Below, in pieces: positions 42,001-48,285 of a stretch of DNA of 64,000 nt. The position numbers were made by a program, and so were the translations under genes. Each line of letters starts with the position of its first letter. Within the stretch, counting starts at the first letter, position 1. Source of the stretch: Dipteris shenzhenensis (lineage: Eukaryota > Polypodiophyta > Polypodiopsida > Gleicheniales). The DNA lies in the NCBI GenBank assembly GCA_047967505.1, contig CM106538.1; one strand, written 5' to 3'. The notes beneath the pieces were generated by a model. The model saw nothing but the letters and a program-made list of their open reading frames with translations. It did not search any database and was not told where the DNA came from.

Positions 42001-45000
42001 TTTGCCAAAGAATGCACGTGTGAATTCTTAGCAAAATTTTTGTCCACCATGATCCATCCCCCTTTGGAAGGCTCCACGCAGGGGGTTTGGGACTCTATTC
42101 CTATTGTTTGGTTGGTCGGAGGCAATCAATTAAGCATGCAATATCAAGCAAGCAGGACCAACAAACTAGTGAGCGAAGCAGAAATGGTTGGGCTACCAAC
42201 ACATAATCTGAGTATATATATGTACTCATCATTCATAAAGATTTATAGTGATTCCTCAACATTGAACATGATTATAACATAATATTGGAAGTGTGCATTG
42301 GTGATACTGTTCTATATTCTCATGAGATGAAGTGGCTATCAACGGCTACTATATAGTTGAAGTGCATCATTTGATAAAAACATAACTTCACTATATGTAT
42401 GTACTCATCATTAATAAAGATTTATAATATCACCTCAATTTTGAAGATGATTATATATAAGCTTACAAGTCTACATTGGCGATAGTGTTATTTATTCCTA
42501 TGAGATGAACTTGCATAGAAATGGTTTGGCTACCACCAACTAGTATATAGTTGAAGTGCATCATTCAATAAAAACTTCAACATTGAACATGATCATAACA
42601 TAATATTTTTATTTTGCTTCCTATTACGGGCAGGCTTGCTCTAAATCTGGTGCAATAAACTAGCAAAATTCCATTAAATTTATATTTTTATGCATGAAAT
42701 TTTTCGAAATGGTGCAAAAGGTCATGATAATCATCTAAATCATGCCTTGCCATTTGATTTGATATGTAACATGACCCCATTTGGATTTGTAAATCATCAG
42801 ATACAGGATGTCGAAATTCTCATGTTTTGGGCCAAAACAGGAAGCCTGTCAAAACATGAGAATTTCGACGCACTCCGTGTTTGGCCCAAAACATGAGAAT
42901 TTCGATGTCTTGTATCTTTTGATTTACAAATCCAAATGGGGTCATGTTACATATCAAATTGAATGGCAAGGCATGATTTAGATGATTGTTAATGTATGTG
43001 GAAGCTATTCATGGTCGAATTGAATCCTCTAGTAGTTGGTGTGTGTGTGTGGGGTGCCTTGTCTGGTATTACTGGACAGACTAAAAAACAAATAAGTATG
43101 GCTAGCTTGAGGACGTAGTGACGGGATGAAACAATACGTGATGTCGGAGGCCAAGGCAAGGGATCCCCTTAGATAGTCAACTATAGCAGAGCCTCCTCCA
43201 TGTGGGAAATAGTGAGCCCATCTGACGAAGGCCACCCTGTCCGGACTATTATAGATGATTAGGGAGAGTAAGGCGTGATGGGCCTCCAAAGAAAGAAAGA
43301 AAGAAAGTCTATTAATGTCCACAGAAGACCAAGAAGTCTATGGGACAACATGAAAATCAATTAGTACATCAGCTTAGGGACGGTAGCTCCCAGGGAGTGC
43401 ATAAAGCAGCTCCATTTATTTAGAGTACCTACATTATGACTTGGAAAGAAACATAATCGGCCATACATCAATTTAAGACTGAGAGTCTTTTGGCTTGGAT
43501 TTAAACTCTTTAATGAGTGTTACGTCCTCACGGTCCACTGCCCATTTTCCATCATTCCTTGCAACCTTGACCTTAGCTAATTCCGTTGCCTTATTTTTCA
43601 ATTGATCTCGTGTAAGTTCTTCAGCTATCCATATCTTAGTTCCTTTCAACTTGTAGGATTGTTGGAGAAGCTTGACTCCTAGATCCTGTGAGAGCGTAAT
43701 GATAGCATGACCTTTAGACTATAAGATACGAGTTGCTCTGGGTTCATCGTCATCATCAAGAGCATCATCCTTATCAACTGTCCAATCAATATTAGGCATG
43801 GTTGCTTTGATATGTGCTAAGGTAACGCTGAAAGAGTCCTCTTTGCACCATCCTTCCGGGAGTCCCCCTATTCTAATCTTCAAAGCGTTATCACGCCTAG
43901 TTGCATGTTCTTTAATCTCTTCCTGAATGTCAACCTTGTTAACCTTTGGATCAAACTCCACCATCACTTCCTTCTTTGCGGTCTGTACTTCAGTGTGAAC
44001 TAGGTCTTTGACTGTGGAGACTAGCTGGGGGGTAGGGGGGGAAGCCTTGTAAGATTTTACAACCTCGTCGATGATTGCCTGCTTGCCAGGTCCTTCTAGA
44101 ACCTGAATTCTAGCTACGGCATTTGCCAATTGCATCTTTAACTCTCTTACCTACTCTTGTAGATAAAAAATCTGTTCATGGTGCCCAATGATGGGTCGGT
44201 CCAGACATCCTCGTAGGTATGTATGTGCATACGGAGAGGGTGTCATAGCTGCAACGGTGGCGTATCGGGACCTGTTGCCTGAAATGATTGGGGTTGAGGG
44301 GGGAGACTTCGAGGAGAGGCTCGGCCATTCCTTGCTGGCCATATCTTCTGCTGCCCCTTGGCTGAGCTAACCCCCTAGCTGGGCTGGGGGTTCAGCCCAA
44401 CTAGGGGTTAACCTTGGGTTGAGTTAACCTCTGTTGAGGTGTTGGTTAGGTCAGAGTTCACCTAGGTTAGGTTAACTGGTGCGGTGCTAGCGGCGCTGGT
44501 GGAGTTGACGATGGACGGTGACGAGGCTGAGGTGACCGGCGAAGAGGTTGAGGTAACGGGTGAGGCTGAGGCTGAGGTTGACGCTGACGGGTGAGAGAGA
44601 GAGAGAGAGAGAGAGAGGCTGAGTGGTGAGGAGGGGAGAGAGAGAGAGAGACAGGCTGAGTGGTGAGGAGGGGCTTGAGGCTGAGAGGCTGAGTGACGGA
44701 GGTGGAGAGGCTGAGCGACGGGAGAGGGAGGCTGAGCGACGGAGGGAGGGGCTAGCGATGGGAGAGGGAGGCTAGCGATGGAGAGGCTGAGCGGGGAGGC
44801 TAGCGACGGAGGTGGAGAGGCTGAGTGACGGGGAGGCTGAGTGATGGGGAGGCTAGCGACGGAGGTGGAGAGGTGGGGAGGCTAGCAACAGAGGTGGAGA
44901 GGCTGAGCGGGGAGGCTAGCGACGGGAGAGGGAGGCTAGCGACGGAGGTGGAGAGAGAGAGAGAGAGAGAGAGAGGGGGGTAGTCCCATTGAACCAAAGA

Positions 45001-46045
45001 GGGATCAGTCTCAACCCCACCCTAGTACCCATTATTTTTAAGAGTGGATTCAAGAGAACCGAAGACAAGAAAAAGAATGACAAGAAGAGAGGAGAGGAAA
45101 GGTGAATAGAGGAGGCAAGACTATTAGAGAGGGAGATCATAAAATATAAAAAGAGAGGGCCATGGAATTACCAAATCCTAGTCCTAGAGTATGCGTTGTG
45201 GGACAAATCCATTGGTCACATGAGCAATTAAGGATACAACTATACTAATTCCATTTGCACTAAGCCTAGTTGGCTGTGTAATGATTGGCATTATACAGAT
45301 TCCTAGTGGCTCTTTTACATATGTATGCCACATTTTTAAACCATATAATTACAGGGCCTTGCATTAAATTCATGTCTCTGAAATTTGTCCAGCGATCTCA
45401 GATGTCCTTAGTTACTCTTTAATGGAATTCCAGGTGGAACATGCTACCAAAACTGTGAGTCTAGTATTATAAAAACTGTACCATATACAAGCTTTGCTAG
45501 CATTGGAAACTGCTTTGAGATTTTGGCATTTGTTTCTTGATGATTCCCAGCACATTCCATGGAGGAAGCGGAGATACTTTGCGATCGTCTTGGAATATTT
45601 GTGAATGGTGAACTGCAATGTATTGGCAATTCAAAAGAGGTAGTACACCATTCTATAAAACTTTCTTTTAAAGTTAATGAATGTGTTGTTTTGTGTATTC
45701 TCATGTAATGCCCTTATTGTGGACTCTCATTTGGTCTTTGTGCAGCTAAAATCAAGATATGGTGGCTCATATGTATTTTCTATCACGACAGCACAAAATG
45801 AAGAGGAGAGAGTATCAAAATTGGTATTCGATTTATCTCCAAATGCAAAAAAGGTTTACAATATTTCCGGGACTCAGAAATTTGAATTGCCCAAGTCAGA
45901 TGTGAGAATAGCAGATGTCTTCCGCACTATGGAATATGCTAAAAAAGAACTGAGTATCCAGGCATGGGGTTTTGCAGACACAACATTAGAAGACGTTTTT
46001 ATTAAAGTTGCCCGTGAGGCAAATGCTGGTGAAACTCTGTCTTGA
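19382..46045 (+). CDS. ABCA: ABCA-family (plant ATH-type) ABC transporter, 3' half, ten exons
   Basis: Membrane transporter that uses ATP; plant half-size ABCA proteins are thought to move lipids. Ten exons give about 520 residues: transmembrane helices ([30 protein letters not shown]), an extracellular loop with a final helix ([17 protein letters not shown]), then the nucleotide-binding domain with Walker [11 protein letters not shown]-loop CPQH, signature [12 protein letters not shown], Walker [14 protein letters not shown] and the H-loop HSMEEAE, ending with [15 protein letters not shown]. All exon phases match, and borders are GT/AG. Introns of 7.0 and 16.9 kb are filled with LINE and LTR pieces; the others are 93-263 bases. 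No disabling change seen, so the gene may be active. The 5' exons lie outside the window. Confidence 0.92.
19740..19823 (+). CDS. ABCA: ABCA exon b (transmembrane)
   Basis: Acceptor TTTTTGCAG; donor GTAAGT. Encodes [20 protein letters not shown], a highly characteristic plant ABCA helix, then LQDKGFS. Ends in phase 1, matching the AG at the start of exon c. The following intron contains LINE-A copy 2. Confidence 0.92.
20400..22107 (+). pseudogene. LINE-A copy 2 ORF1
   Basis: 20400-20753 opens with MPPKHHTP and contains [20 protein letters not shown] and DDGVPWIM, matching the second half of the DUF4283 region in copies 1 and 3. After a frameshift, 20755-20870 gives [25 protein letters not shown] and the zinc knuckle [14 protein letters not shown] (20822-20863, CX2CX4HX4C). 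21236-21829 is a proline-rich linker (P-runs 21340-21450) with a Ser/Arg-rich tail. 21870-22107 adds [16 protein letters not shown]. Several frame changes; the likely role is RNA binding. Confidence 0.75.
22118..26300 (+). pseudogene. LINE-A copy 2 ORF2 (endonuclease, RT, zinc domain)
   Basis: Endonuclease: [10 protein letters not shown] at 22120, [20 protein letters not shown], a TAA at 22510, then [15 protein letters not shown]. Linker 22923-23130 is helical and charged. [20 protein letters not shown] (23400), [45 protein letters not shown], then a break at a triplicated segment near 23950; the QGCP box region is damaged; [14 protein letters not shown] follows at 24178. The C-terminal region to 26300 includes a zinc motif CHCC-x9-H-x4-C near 25840. 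Multiple stops; dead. Confidence 0.85.
23949..24012 (+). repeat. Three copies of a 17-base unit in LINE-A RT
   Basis: CAAGGAGCTCTAGTCAG occurs at about 23949, 23977 and 23995, separated by short spacers, just before the conserved region leading to the QGCPLAP box. It disrupts the RT frame. Probably slippage or local template switching. Confidence 0.85.
26841..27208 (+). CDS. ABCA: ABCA exon c (loop, last helix, linker)
   Basis: Acceptor TTCTGCAG; donor GTAATG, phase 0. Encodes [20 protein letters not shown], the loop [16 protein letters not shown], the last helix [20 protein letters not shown], and the cytosolic linker [17 protein letters not shown]. Confidence 0.92.
27302..27502 (+). CDS. 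ABCA: ABCA exon d (start of NBD, Walker A)
   Basis: 67 codons, phase 0 on both sides. Encodes [19 protein letters not shown], then the Walker A loop [16 protein letters not shown] that holds the ATP phosphates. Donor GTAGG follows the Met codon. Confidence 0.93.
27699..27808 (+). CDS. ABCA: ABCA exon e (Q-loop)
   Basis: Acceptor GTTCACAG; donor GTGAGT after two codon bases. Encodes [19 protein letters not shown] and MGVCPQH, where Gln is the Q-loop residue. Confidence 0.93.
27940..28024 (+). CDS. ABCA: ABCA exon f (helical subdomain)
   Basis: Acceptor GACTTGCAG; donor GTGAGA. Encodes [20 protein letters not shown], typical of plant ABCA proteins, then LKGAALRN. Confidence 0.9.
28236..28364 (+). 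CDS. ABCA: ABCA exon g (ABC signature)
   Basis: 43 codons, phase 0. Acceptor AATTCAG, donor GTAAGA. Encodes [16 protein letters not shown] and the signature [19 protein letters not shown], the family variant of LSGGQ. Confidence 0.93.
28567..28672 (+). CDS. ABCA: ABCA exon h (Walker B)
   Basis: Acceptor TGTCAG, donor GTAAGA, ends in phase 1. Encodes [20 protein letters not shown] with the catalytic Glu after Walker B, then [10 protein letters not shown]. The next exon is 16.9 kb away. Confidence 0.93.
28895..30195 (+). mobile_element. LINE-B copy 4, 5'-truncated and heavily decayed
   Basis: Starts in the ABCA intron with TGTTTCCAGGGGCAC, equivalent to the post-YADD region (QCFRSHFQDP). SLLFDSLV, then ILAEF-like sequence near 29080 and SFQIIF follow. 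No good ORF. The 3' end at 30120-30195 has GTCTCATAGGA, GCCGTCTGTAGATGTTAAT, AAAGC and (TTTC)n, intermediate between the LINE-B and ORF1-only ends. Confidence 0.7.
30196..30865. other. Unassigned intron sequence
   Basis: No coding similarity recognised. Contains an imperfect inverted repeat GGGGTGCG (30239) and CGCACCCC (30287) and otherwise looks unique in this window. Confidence 0.5.
30866..31499 (-). mobile_element. LINE-B copy 5, internally deleted
   Basis: On the minus strand, 31481-31202 reads [20 protein letters not shown] through [16 protein letters not shown] (RT fingers), then at about 31200 jumps directly to the 3' UTR (AACCAAGAGACG region, with a CAT/TCA microsatellite at 31060-31105) and the terminal block with CGGTCTTCCGAAGAC and TTTC repeats at 30866-30950. 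The catalytic core is absent. Confidence 0.85.
31478..31514. repeat. Perfect 15-bp inverted repeat at the 5' edge of LINE-B copy 5
   Basis: CCAAACAAACCGCTT (31478-31492), seven bases, then AAGCGGTTTGTTTGG (31500-31514). The left arm is ordinary LINE-B sequence; the right arm is its inverted copy, placed exactly where the LINE ends and the ORF1-only element begins. Confidence 0.9.
31515..32171 (+). mobile_element. ORF1-only element (LINE-B-related), 5'-truncated copy
   Basis: 31525-32000 encodes the RRM and C-terminal domain of an ORF1-like protein: [12 protein letters not shown], then after a frameshift at about 31820 [18 protein letters not shown] and [16 protein letters not shown], ending SNPKDPQS and TAA near 32000. 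About 170 bases later the 3' end block (TCTCATAAACCCGTGAGGC, TCTGTGAATTGTTA) is cut by an LTR element at 32172. No endonuclease or RT follows ORF1. Compare 43291-44370. Confidence 0.7.
32172..32522 (+). repeat. 5' LTR of the short LTR element
   Basis: Starts TGTTAGAATATGAAG, ends ...TTTCTTCA just before the primer binding site. Contains (GT)n at 32302-32316 and a TATA box. Offset to the 3' LTR is exactly 1552 bases through most of its length. Confidence 0.88.
32321..32327 (+). promoter_or_regulatory. TATA box in the 5' LTR
   Basis: TATATAA directly after a (TG)n stretch, about 150 bases into the LTR; the usual position for the U3 promoter. Confidence 0.6.
32525..32536 (+). other. Primer binding site (initiator Met-tRNA)
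   Basis: TGGTATCAGAGC two bases after the LTR end. This is the standard plant copia-type priming sequence. Confidence 0.85.
32846..32887. repeat. Perfect 17-bp inverted repeat in the leader of the LTR element
   Basis: GTACGGACGTTCATACA (32846-32862), eight-base loop, TGTATGAACGTCCGTAC (32871-32887). It lies about 320 bases after the primer site, a region that in retroelement RNA often holds packaging or dimerisation structures. No gene overlaps it. Confidence 0.95.
33724..34049 (+). repeat. 3' LTR of the short LTR element
   Basis: Starts TGTTGGAATATGAAG after the G-run. Matches the 5' LTR closely up to the TC-rich end near 34049, where LINE-B sequence begins; about 25 terminal bases appear missing. 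Confidence 0.85.
33873..33879 (+). promoter_or_regulatory. TATA box in the 3' LTR
   Basis: TATATAA at the position equivalent to 32321. Could start transcription towards 34050. Confidence 0.5.
34050..35702 (+). mobile_element. LINE-B copy 6, 5'-truncated
   Basis: Starts in the post-RT region: 34090-34354 gives [54 protein letters not shown]. 34622-34876 gives [38 protein letters not shown] and [11 protein letters not shown], then a TAG inside the zinc motif (EHFLCMC). A Gln/Arg-rich C terminus to 35290. 3' UTR to TGTGGCTTGTA and (TTTC)n at 35674-35702, the same end type as at 10035-10093. Confidence 0.82.
35703..36140 (+). mobile_element. LINE-B copy 7, 3' end only, chained to copy 6
   Basis: Begins directly after the (TTTC)n/TC tail of copy 6 with TTGTTTAGACCTGGGATACG, equivalent to 18822 in copy 3. 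The two are nearly parallel through GGGAGTCACGGTGGCT to the terminal block CGGTCTTCCGAAGACTC, TAATAAAATCTCTC. The tail is a long (TC)n then C-rich run (36048-36140). Confidence 0.85.
36141..36431. other. Unassigned, AT-rich then purine-rich
   Basis: 36180-36350 is unlike other parts of the window (TTTCGGAAGCTAGG, AT-rich TATATATT). 36360-36431 is GGAGAGGA-type purine repeat leading into the (GAAA)n of the next, minus-strand LINE-B copy. Confidence 0.45.
36930..37764 (-). pseudogene. LINE-B copy 8 C-terminal domain
   Basis: 37645-37289 reads [38 protein letters not shown] and [10 protein letters not shown]. 37230-37100 gives the zinc motif [20 protein letters not shown] (CX2CX9HX4C) and [15 protein letters not shown]. 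37090-36931 continues [14 protein letters not shown]. Broken by stops near 37765, 37289 and 37201. Confidence 0.82.
37765..38817 (-). pseudogene. LINE-B copy 8 reverse transcriptase, open for 350 codons
   Basis: Uninterrupted: [95 protein letters not shown] (catalytic DD), [18 protein letters not shown], then [17 protein letters not shown] and [19 protein letters not shown]. Only the first RT motifs and everything upstream are lost by 5' truncation. This is the best sequence in the window for placing LINE-B in a clade. Confidence 0.9.
38821..39043 (-). mobile_element. ORF1-only element, 3' end only
   Basis: Minus strand: starts inside a CTCC-rich microsatellite at 39043, reads the last ORF1 codons (CAGTCTTAA near 39034), the about 170-base 3' UTR, then CCCACAGACC, CAATGGACGTTAATAGAC and (TTTC)n (38862-38840). 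Its tail is followed by LINE-B copy 8. Confidence 0.75.
39044..39830 (+). mobile_element. LINE-B copy 9, endonuclease fragment
   Basis: After a purine-rich lead (39044-39120), 39290-39480 reads [18 protein letters not shown] in one frame and [37 protein letters not shown] in another, the LINE-B endonuclease C-terminal motifs. 39508-39690 has [17 protein letters not shown] and QNPWFDDE, matching the linker. It ends near 39800 where LINE-A ORF1 sequence starts. Confidence 0.75.
39840..40395 (+). pseudogene. LINE-A ORF1, C-terminal half (zinc knuckle onward)
   Basis: Begins [19 protein letters not shown], a zinc knuckle missing its first cysteine pair member, then a Ser/Thr/Pro-rich tail with repeated PGPPRA/LGPPGA. 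40074-40337 encodes [13 protein letters not shown] and similar acidic sequence in another frame. Stops abruptly at 40395, where the minus-strand N-terminal half begins. Confidence 0.7.
40400..41027 (-). pseudogene. LINE-A ORF1, N-terminal half, inverted
   Basis: Minus strand from 41027: [86 protein letters not shown], then after frame changes [20 protein letters not shown] and RVEISGR at 40400. This is the DUF4283-like domain, and it is quite complete. It faces the C-terminal half of the same protein head-on. Confidence 0.82.
41070..41930 (-). repeat. Long G/A-rich (C/T on LINE strand) tract at the LINE-A 5' end
   Basis: About 860 bases of GGGGAGAGGGA-type repeats with G-runs over fifteen near 41310 and 41350, plus a T-run and A/T island at 41267-41305. 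It lies just upstream of the inverted ORF1 start. Long glycine- or proline-rich frames on either strand are composition artefacts. Many G-runs could form quadruplexes. Confidence 0.7.
41936..42727. other. ABCA intron sequence with a diverged tandem repeat
   Basis: No coding similarity. 42190-42610 contains a diverged tandem repeat of roughly 180-190 bases: TATGTACTCATCATTCAT and AAAGATTTATA at 42220 recur near 42397, and TATAGTTGAAGTGCATCATT at about 42352 recurs near 42545. AT-rich. Confidence 0.6.
42728..42991. repeat. 264-bp foldback (inverted-repeat) element
   Basis: Left arm 42728-42839 and right arm 42877-42991 are inverted copies, about 110 bases each and over 90 percent alike by eye (for example TGTAACATGACCCCATTTGG against its complement near 42940). 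The spacer also repeats AAACATGAGAATTTCGA. No ORF. Could be a MITE-type DNA element or a hairpin RNA source; no clear target duplication was found. Confidence 0.85.
43025..43290 (-). mobile_element. LINE-B copy 10, endonuclease fragment
   Basis: Minus strand: [38 protein letters not shown] and [12 protein letters not shown], the LINE-B endonuclease end. It begins right after the (TTTC)n tail of the ORF1-only element (43291). Ends at a (GT)n run near 43040. Confidence 0.75.
43291..44370 (-). mobile_element. ORF1-only element, most complete copy
   Basis: Minus strand: ORF1-like gene (44342 to about 43474), then about 170 bases of 3' UTR, then CCCATAGACTTCTTGGTC, TGTGGACATTAATAGAC and (TTTC)n at 43291-43320. 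No endonuclease or RT between ORF1 and the tail. The terminal block aligns base for base in length with the LINE-B end (CATAGAC, GGTCTTC, GAC, TAATA, ACTTTCTTTC). Inferred to be moved by the LINE-B enzyme. Confidence 0.78.
43474..44342 (-). pseudogene. ORF1-like RNA-binding protein (coiled coil, RRM, CTD)
   Basis: About 290 codons in one frame with only two internal TAGs (about 44151 and 43719) and a possible one-base slip near the end. Reads [15 protein letters not shown], a helical stretch [20 protein letters not shown], then [14 protein letters not shown] (RRM start), [19 protein letters not shown], and the C-terminal domain [20 protein letters not shown] with [10 protein letters not shown], ending KPKDSQS. 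The layout is that of L1 ORF1p (Transposase_22 type). A homologous C terminus is at 31822-32000. The likely role is binding its own RNA. Confidence 0.75.
44368..44410. repeat. Hairpin upstream of the ORF1-only gene
   Basis: TAACCCCCTAGCTGGGCT (44368-44385) and AGCCCAACTAGGGGTTA (44394-44410) pair with about two mismatches around an eight-base loop. More GTTAAC/GGTTA words follow to 44480. Confidence 0.8.
44560..44990. repeat. GA microsatellites and GAGGCTGAG/GAGGCTAGCGACGG minisatellite
   Basis: (GA)n runs at about 44593 and 44953 flank 300 bases of irregular repeats of GAGGCTGAG, GAGGCTAGCGACGG and GGAGGTGGAGAG. Located 5' of the ORF1-only gene, as with the purine tracts of LINE-A. Confidence 0.85.
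44991..45549 (+). other. End of the giant ABCA intron
   Basis: Mostly AT-rich, apparently original intron sequence with no element recognised, leading to the acceptor TTCCCAG before exon i. Confidence 0.6.
45550..45639 (+). CDS. ABCA: ABCA exon i (H-loop); borders within one base
   Basis: Acceptor TTCCCAG; donor GTAGTA. Completes the Thr codon, then [20 protein letters not shown], including the H-loop histidine, and LQCIGNSKE. Phase joins exon h and exon j correctly despite the very long intron before it. Confidence 0.92.
45746..46045 (+). CDS. ABCA: ABCA last exon with stop
   Basis: 99 codons plus TGA. Acceptor TTTGTGCAG. Encodes [35 protein letters not shown], and [20 protein letters not shown], ending AGETLS. 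This is the conserved ABCA C-terminal region, of usual length; only the last few residues look lineage-specific. Confidence 0.93.
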   Translation, partial: LKSRYGGSYVFSITTAQNEEERVSKLVFDLSPNAKKVYNISGTQKFELPKSDVRIADVFRTMEYAKKELSIQAWGFADTTLEDVFIKVAREANAGETLS

Positions 46046-46500
46046 AACTGCTAACTTTTATAGCTATGCCATGAACAGATTGAGGTGTGAGGTGCAGAGA
46101 TATACTTGTAGCCCAATTATTTCTTGTATGCAAAAGTCTGTGCTTTGTGGAAATTTTAGCTTCTTTGGATTCACTTGGTTCAGGACCAGCAAGAAGGATG
46201 ATATTTTGCTAAAATATCTTAGGATCATATAAGACAGCACGGTACATGCTTGGTTCTATGACAAAGGTGGATGCAAATAATTTCATTTTCTTATGGCCGT
46301 GAAATTTTCAAATTTTGAGTAAAAGATACTCTCTTTTATTTCCTCAGCAGTTTTCCTAAATGCTGCTTTTGATGTGGAGGGATCTTTTCTTAAGGCAGTA
46401 AGCAAGTTGGTAGGGCTGGAATTTGCACATACAAGTTTTAGTGACCAAATATGTCATGGTATTTGTGCTGAATGACACAACCTAAATTGTTTAGTATTGC
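46046..46500 (+). other. Probable ABCA 3' UTR and downstream region
   Basis: AT-rich unique sequence after the TGA. No canonical AATAAA was identified with confidence. LINE-A copy 3 begins near 46501. Confidence 0.5.
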
Positions 46501-46509
46501 TGGGGATTT

Positions 46510-47500
46510 ATTTCTGAAAGTAACGAACGAGCAGTATAAATTCCCATATCAACATGGGGGTATTGCCAACCTTTGACCTTCAAGCAATCCCCCCTCCCCC
46601 CTCTTCCTGCCCCTTTCGGAATCAAATGAATGAGGCCCTCTGTAACTGAGTTTGGCATCTCACCCGAGTCCCAGACACCCTGCAGGACTGAGGTAATGTG
46701 ATCCCCAATCTGATCCCAAAAAGTAATAAAAAATAAGGGGGTGAGCCCATCTGAACCAGGACACTTGCCCTTGTGAAGGGTAGAGAGAGCAGTCCTGAAC
46801 TCTACGTTGGTGAAGGGTGCATCGAGTGAAACAGTCATTTCTCGTGTCACCAACCCCGGTAAGTGCCACCAAATAACCACTCTAGCATCGTCTGTGGCGT
46901 GAGTGTCATGATCTGCTGTAAGAAGGGAGGCATAGAAATCGGTGGCAACCTACAAGACATCATCTATATGTGTCTGAAGAACTCCGCCTGAGTCAACAAG
47001 CTATGAGATGCTTCAGGATTTGCTGTAAGAAGGGAGGCATAGAAATCGGTGGCAACCTGCAAGATAGCATCTATGTGTCTGAAGAACTCCGCCTGAGTTA
47101 ACAAGCTATGAGACGCTCTCCCTACTATGTCTAGGGCCAAGAGTAGAGAAGAAATGCTTGTTGACCCTTCCTCCCGTATGAGTCCAAAATGACTCTCTGG
47201 CATGAAAGGCATACTCTGCTCTCTGATCTAAGAGTAATTGTTGATGAGCCTTTGCTGCAGCAAGGCGCTCCTGAATCCAAGCATTTGTAGGCCTCTTCTA
47301 CTCCTCCCTCTGAAGGACAGCCAACTGCTGGTGGATACCTATCTCACGCCTGAGGATCTCACCCCTCTTGATATGAGCAATTGAAAAATAAAAGTCACTA
47401 ATATTAGAGAGGGCTGTAGTCCATTTTGCAAATGAGATACCCAAGTCCTCAACACTATCTCTGTAAGGTTCTTCTTTGCATAAAAAGAATTTGGAATCCT
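46510..47500 (-). pseudogene. LINE-A copy 3 RT, N-terminal part
   Basis: RIPNSFYAKKNLTEIVLR near 47490, then MPFMPESHFGLIREEG (47212), the duplicated segment (ATDFYASLLTANPEASHSLL), FTNVEFRTALSTLHKGKCPG and FWDQIGDHITSVLQGVWDSG, then LIHLIPKGAGRG near 46620. Ends before the catalytic domain. Frameshifts present. Confidence 0.8.
46914..47130 (-). repeat. Tandem duplication, 107-bp unit, in LINE-A copy 3
   Basis: TGCTGTAAGAAGGGAGGCAT at 46914 recurs at 47021; the copies share GAAGAACTCCGCCTGAGT and CAACAAGCTATGAGA and run to about 47130. 107 is not a multiple of three. Confidence 0.88.
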
Positions 47501-47529
47501 AACACTAGTAGAGTGGCGCCTCACATGGG

Positions 47530-48285
47530 GATCTGAGACCATCAAAACCATTGGAACATGATCTGAGTGGACACCCCAGCTGCAATGCAAACAGTACCAC
47601 CTCTGTCAAGAGCCTAATCATCCACATAAAACCTATCAATCCGTGCGTGTATAGGCATCTGCAATCTCCCGTTCGACCAAGAAAACATGAGAGAATGTGG
47701 TTGAGTGTGAAAAGAATCATCGTGCCAAGCATCCGTGCCATTATACTAAAAAAGGAAGGCATCCCACGTTGCTCTCTGTAGGGAGTGAATGCCACCTTCT
47801 CTCTCACCCCTTTTGTTTGAGGTCATTTCAACCATGTTGAAATCACCCCCTATAATCCAAGCATCTGCAATATGTGACCAAGAGAGCAGTTCCTTTCACA
47901 AAAGAACACGAACACGATCCCCTCTAAAATTGGATGCATACAGGTTTGAAAGACCAACCTTATGCCCACCATTCAAAAGAAAAATCCACTGAGCTTTGGA
48001 AGGGACTATGATCCCATGTCCACCAATCACCAAAGAGAGTATAGAAGAAGAAACATAAATGCAAGTACCTCCCCTAGTGCCCAAGGCGGGTGACCAAAAA
48101 GTATGGCCTGAAAGAAGCTTACTTAACTTGGCACAATCTCTGACATCCAATTTGTGTTCTTGAATCATCAGAATGTCCATGGGGCCCCCAGTAACACCTG
48201 GATAAAGTTGGTTACAAATCAGCTTCTTGCGTCGACGGTGAGGTACACCCCTGAGGCCCTGAATGTTGTAATTGACAATCCTCAT
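47530..48285 (-). pseudogene. LINE-A copy 3 APE endonuclease
   Basis: Open from 48285 for about 129 codons: [35 protein letters not shown] (catalytic Glu kept), GTRGGTCIYVSSS, GGHKVGLSNLYAS. A frameshift follows; the rest is readable to GVHSDHVPMVLMVS near 47560, where SDH is intact, unlike copy 1. Confidence 0.85.

Noticed and set aside
43025-43290. Endonuclease fragment as the missing ORF2 of the ORF1-only element
   Set aside because: It lies after the (TTTC)n tail, so it belongs to another insertion, and it resembles LINE-B copy 1.
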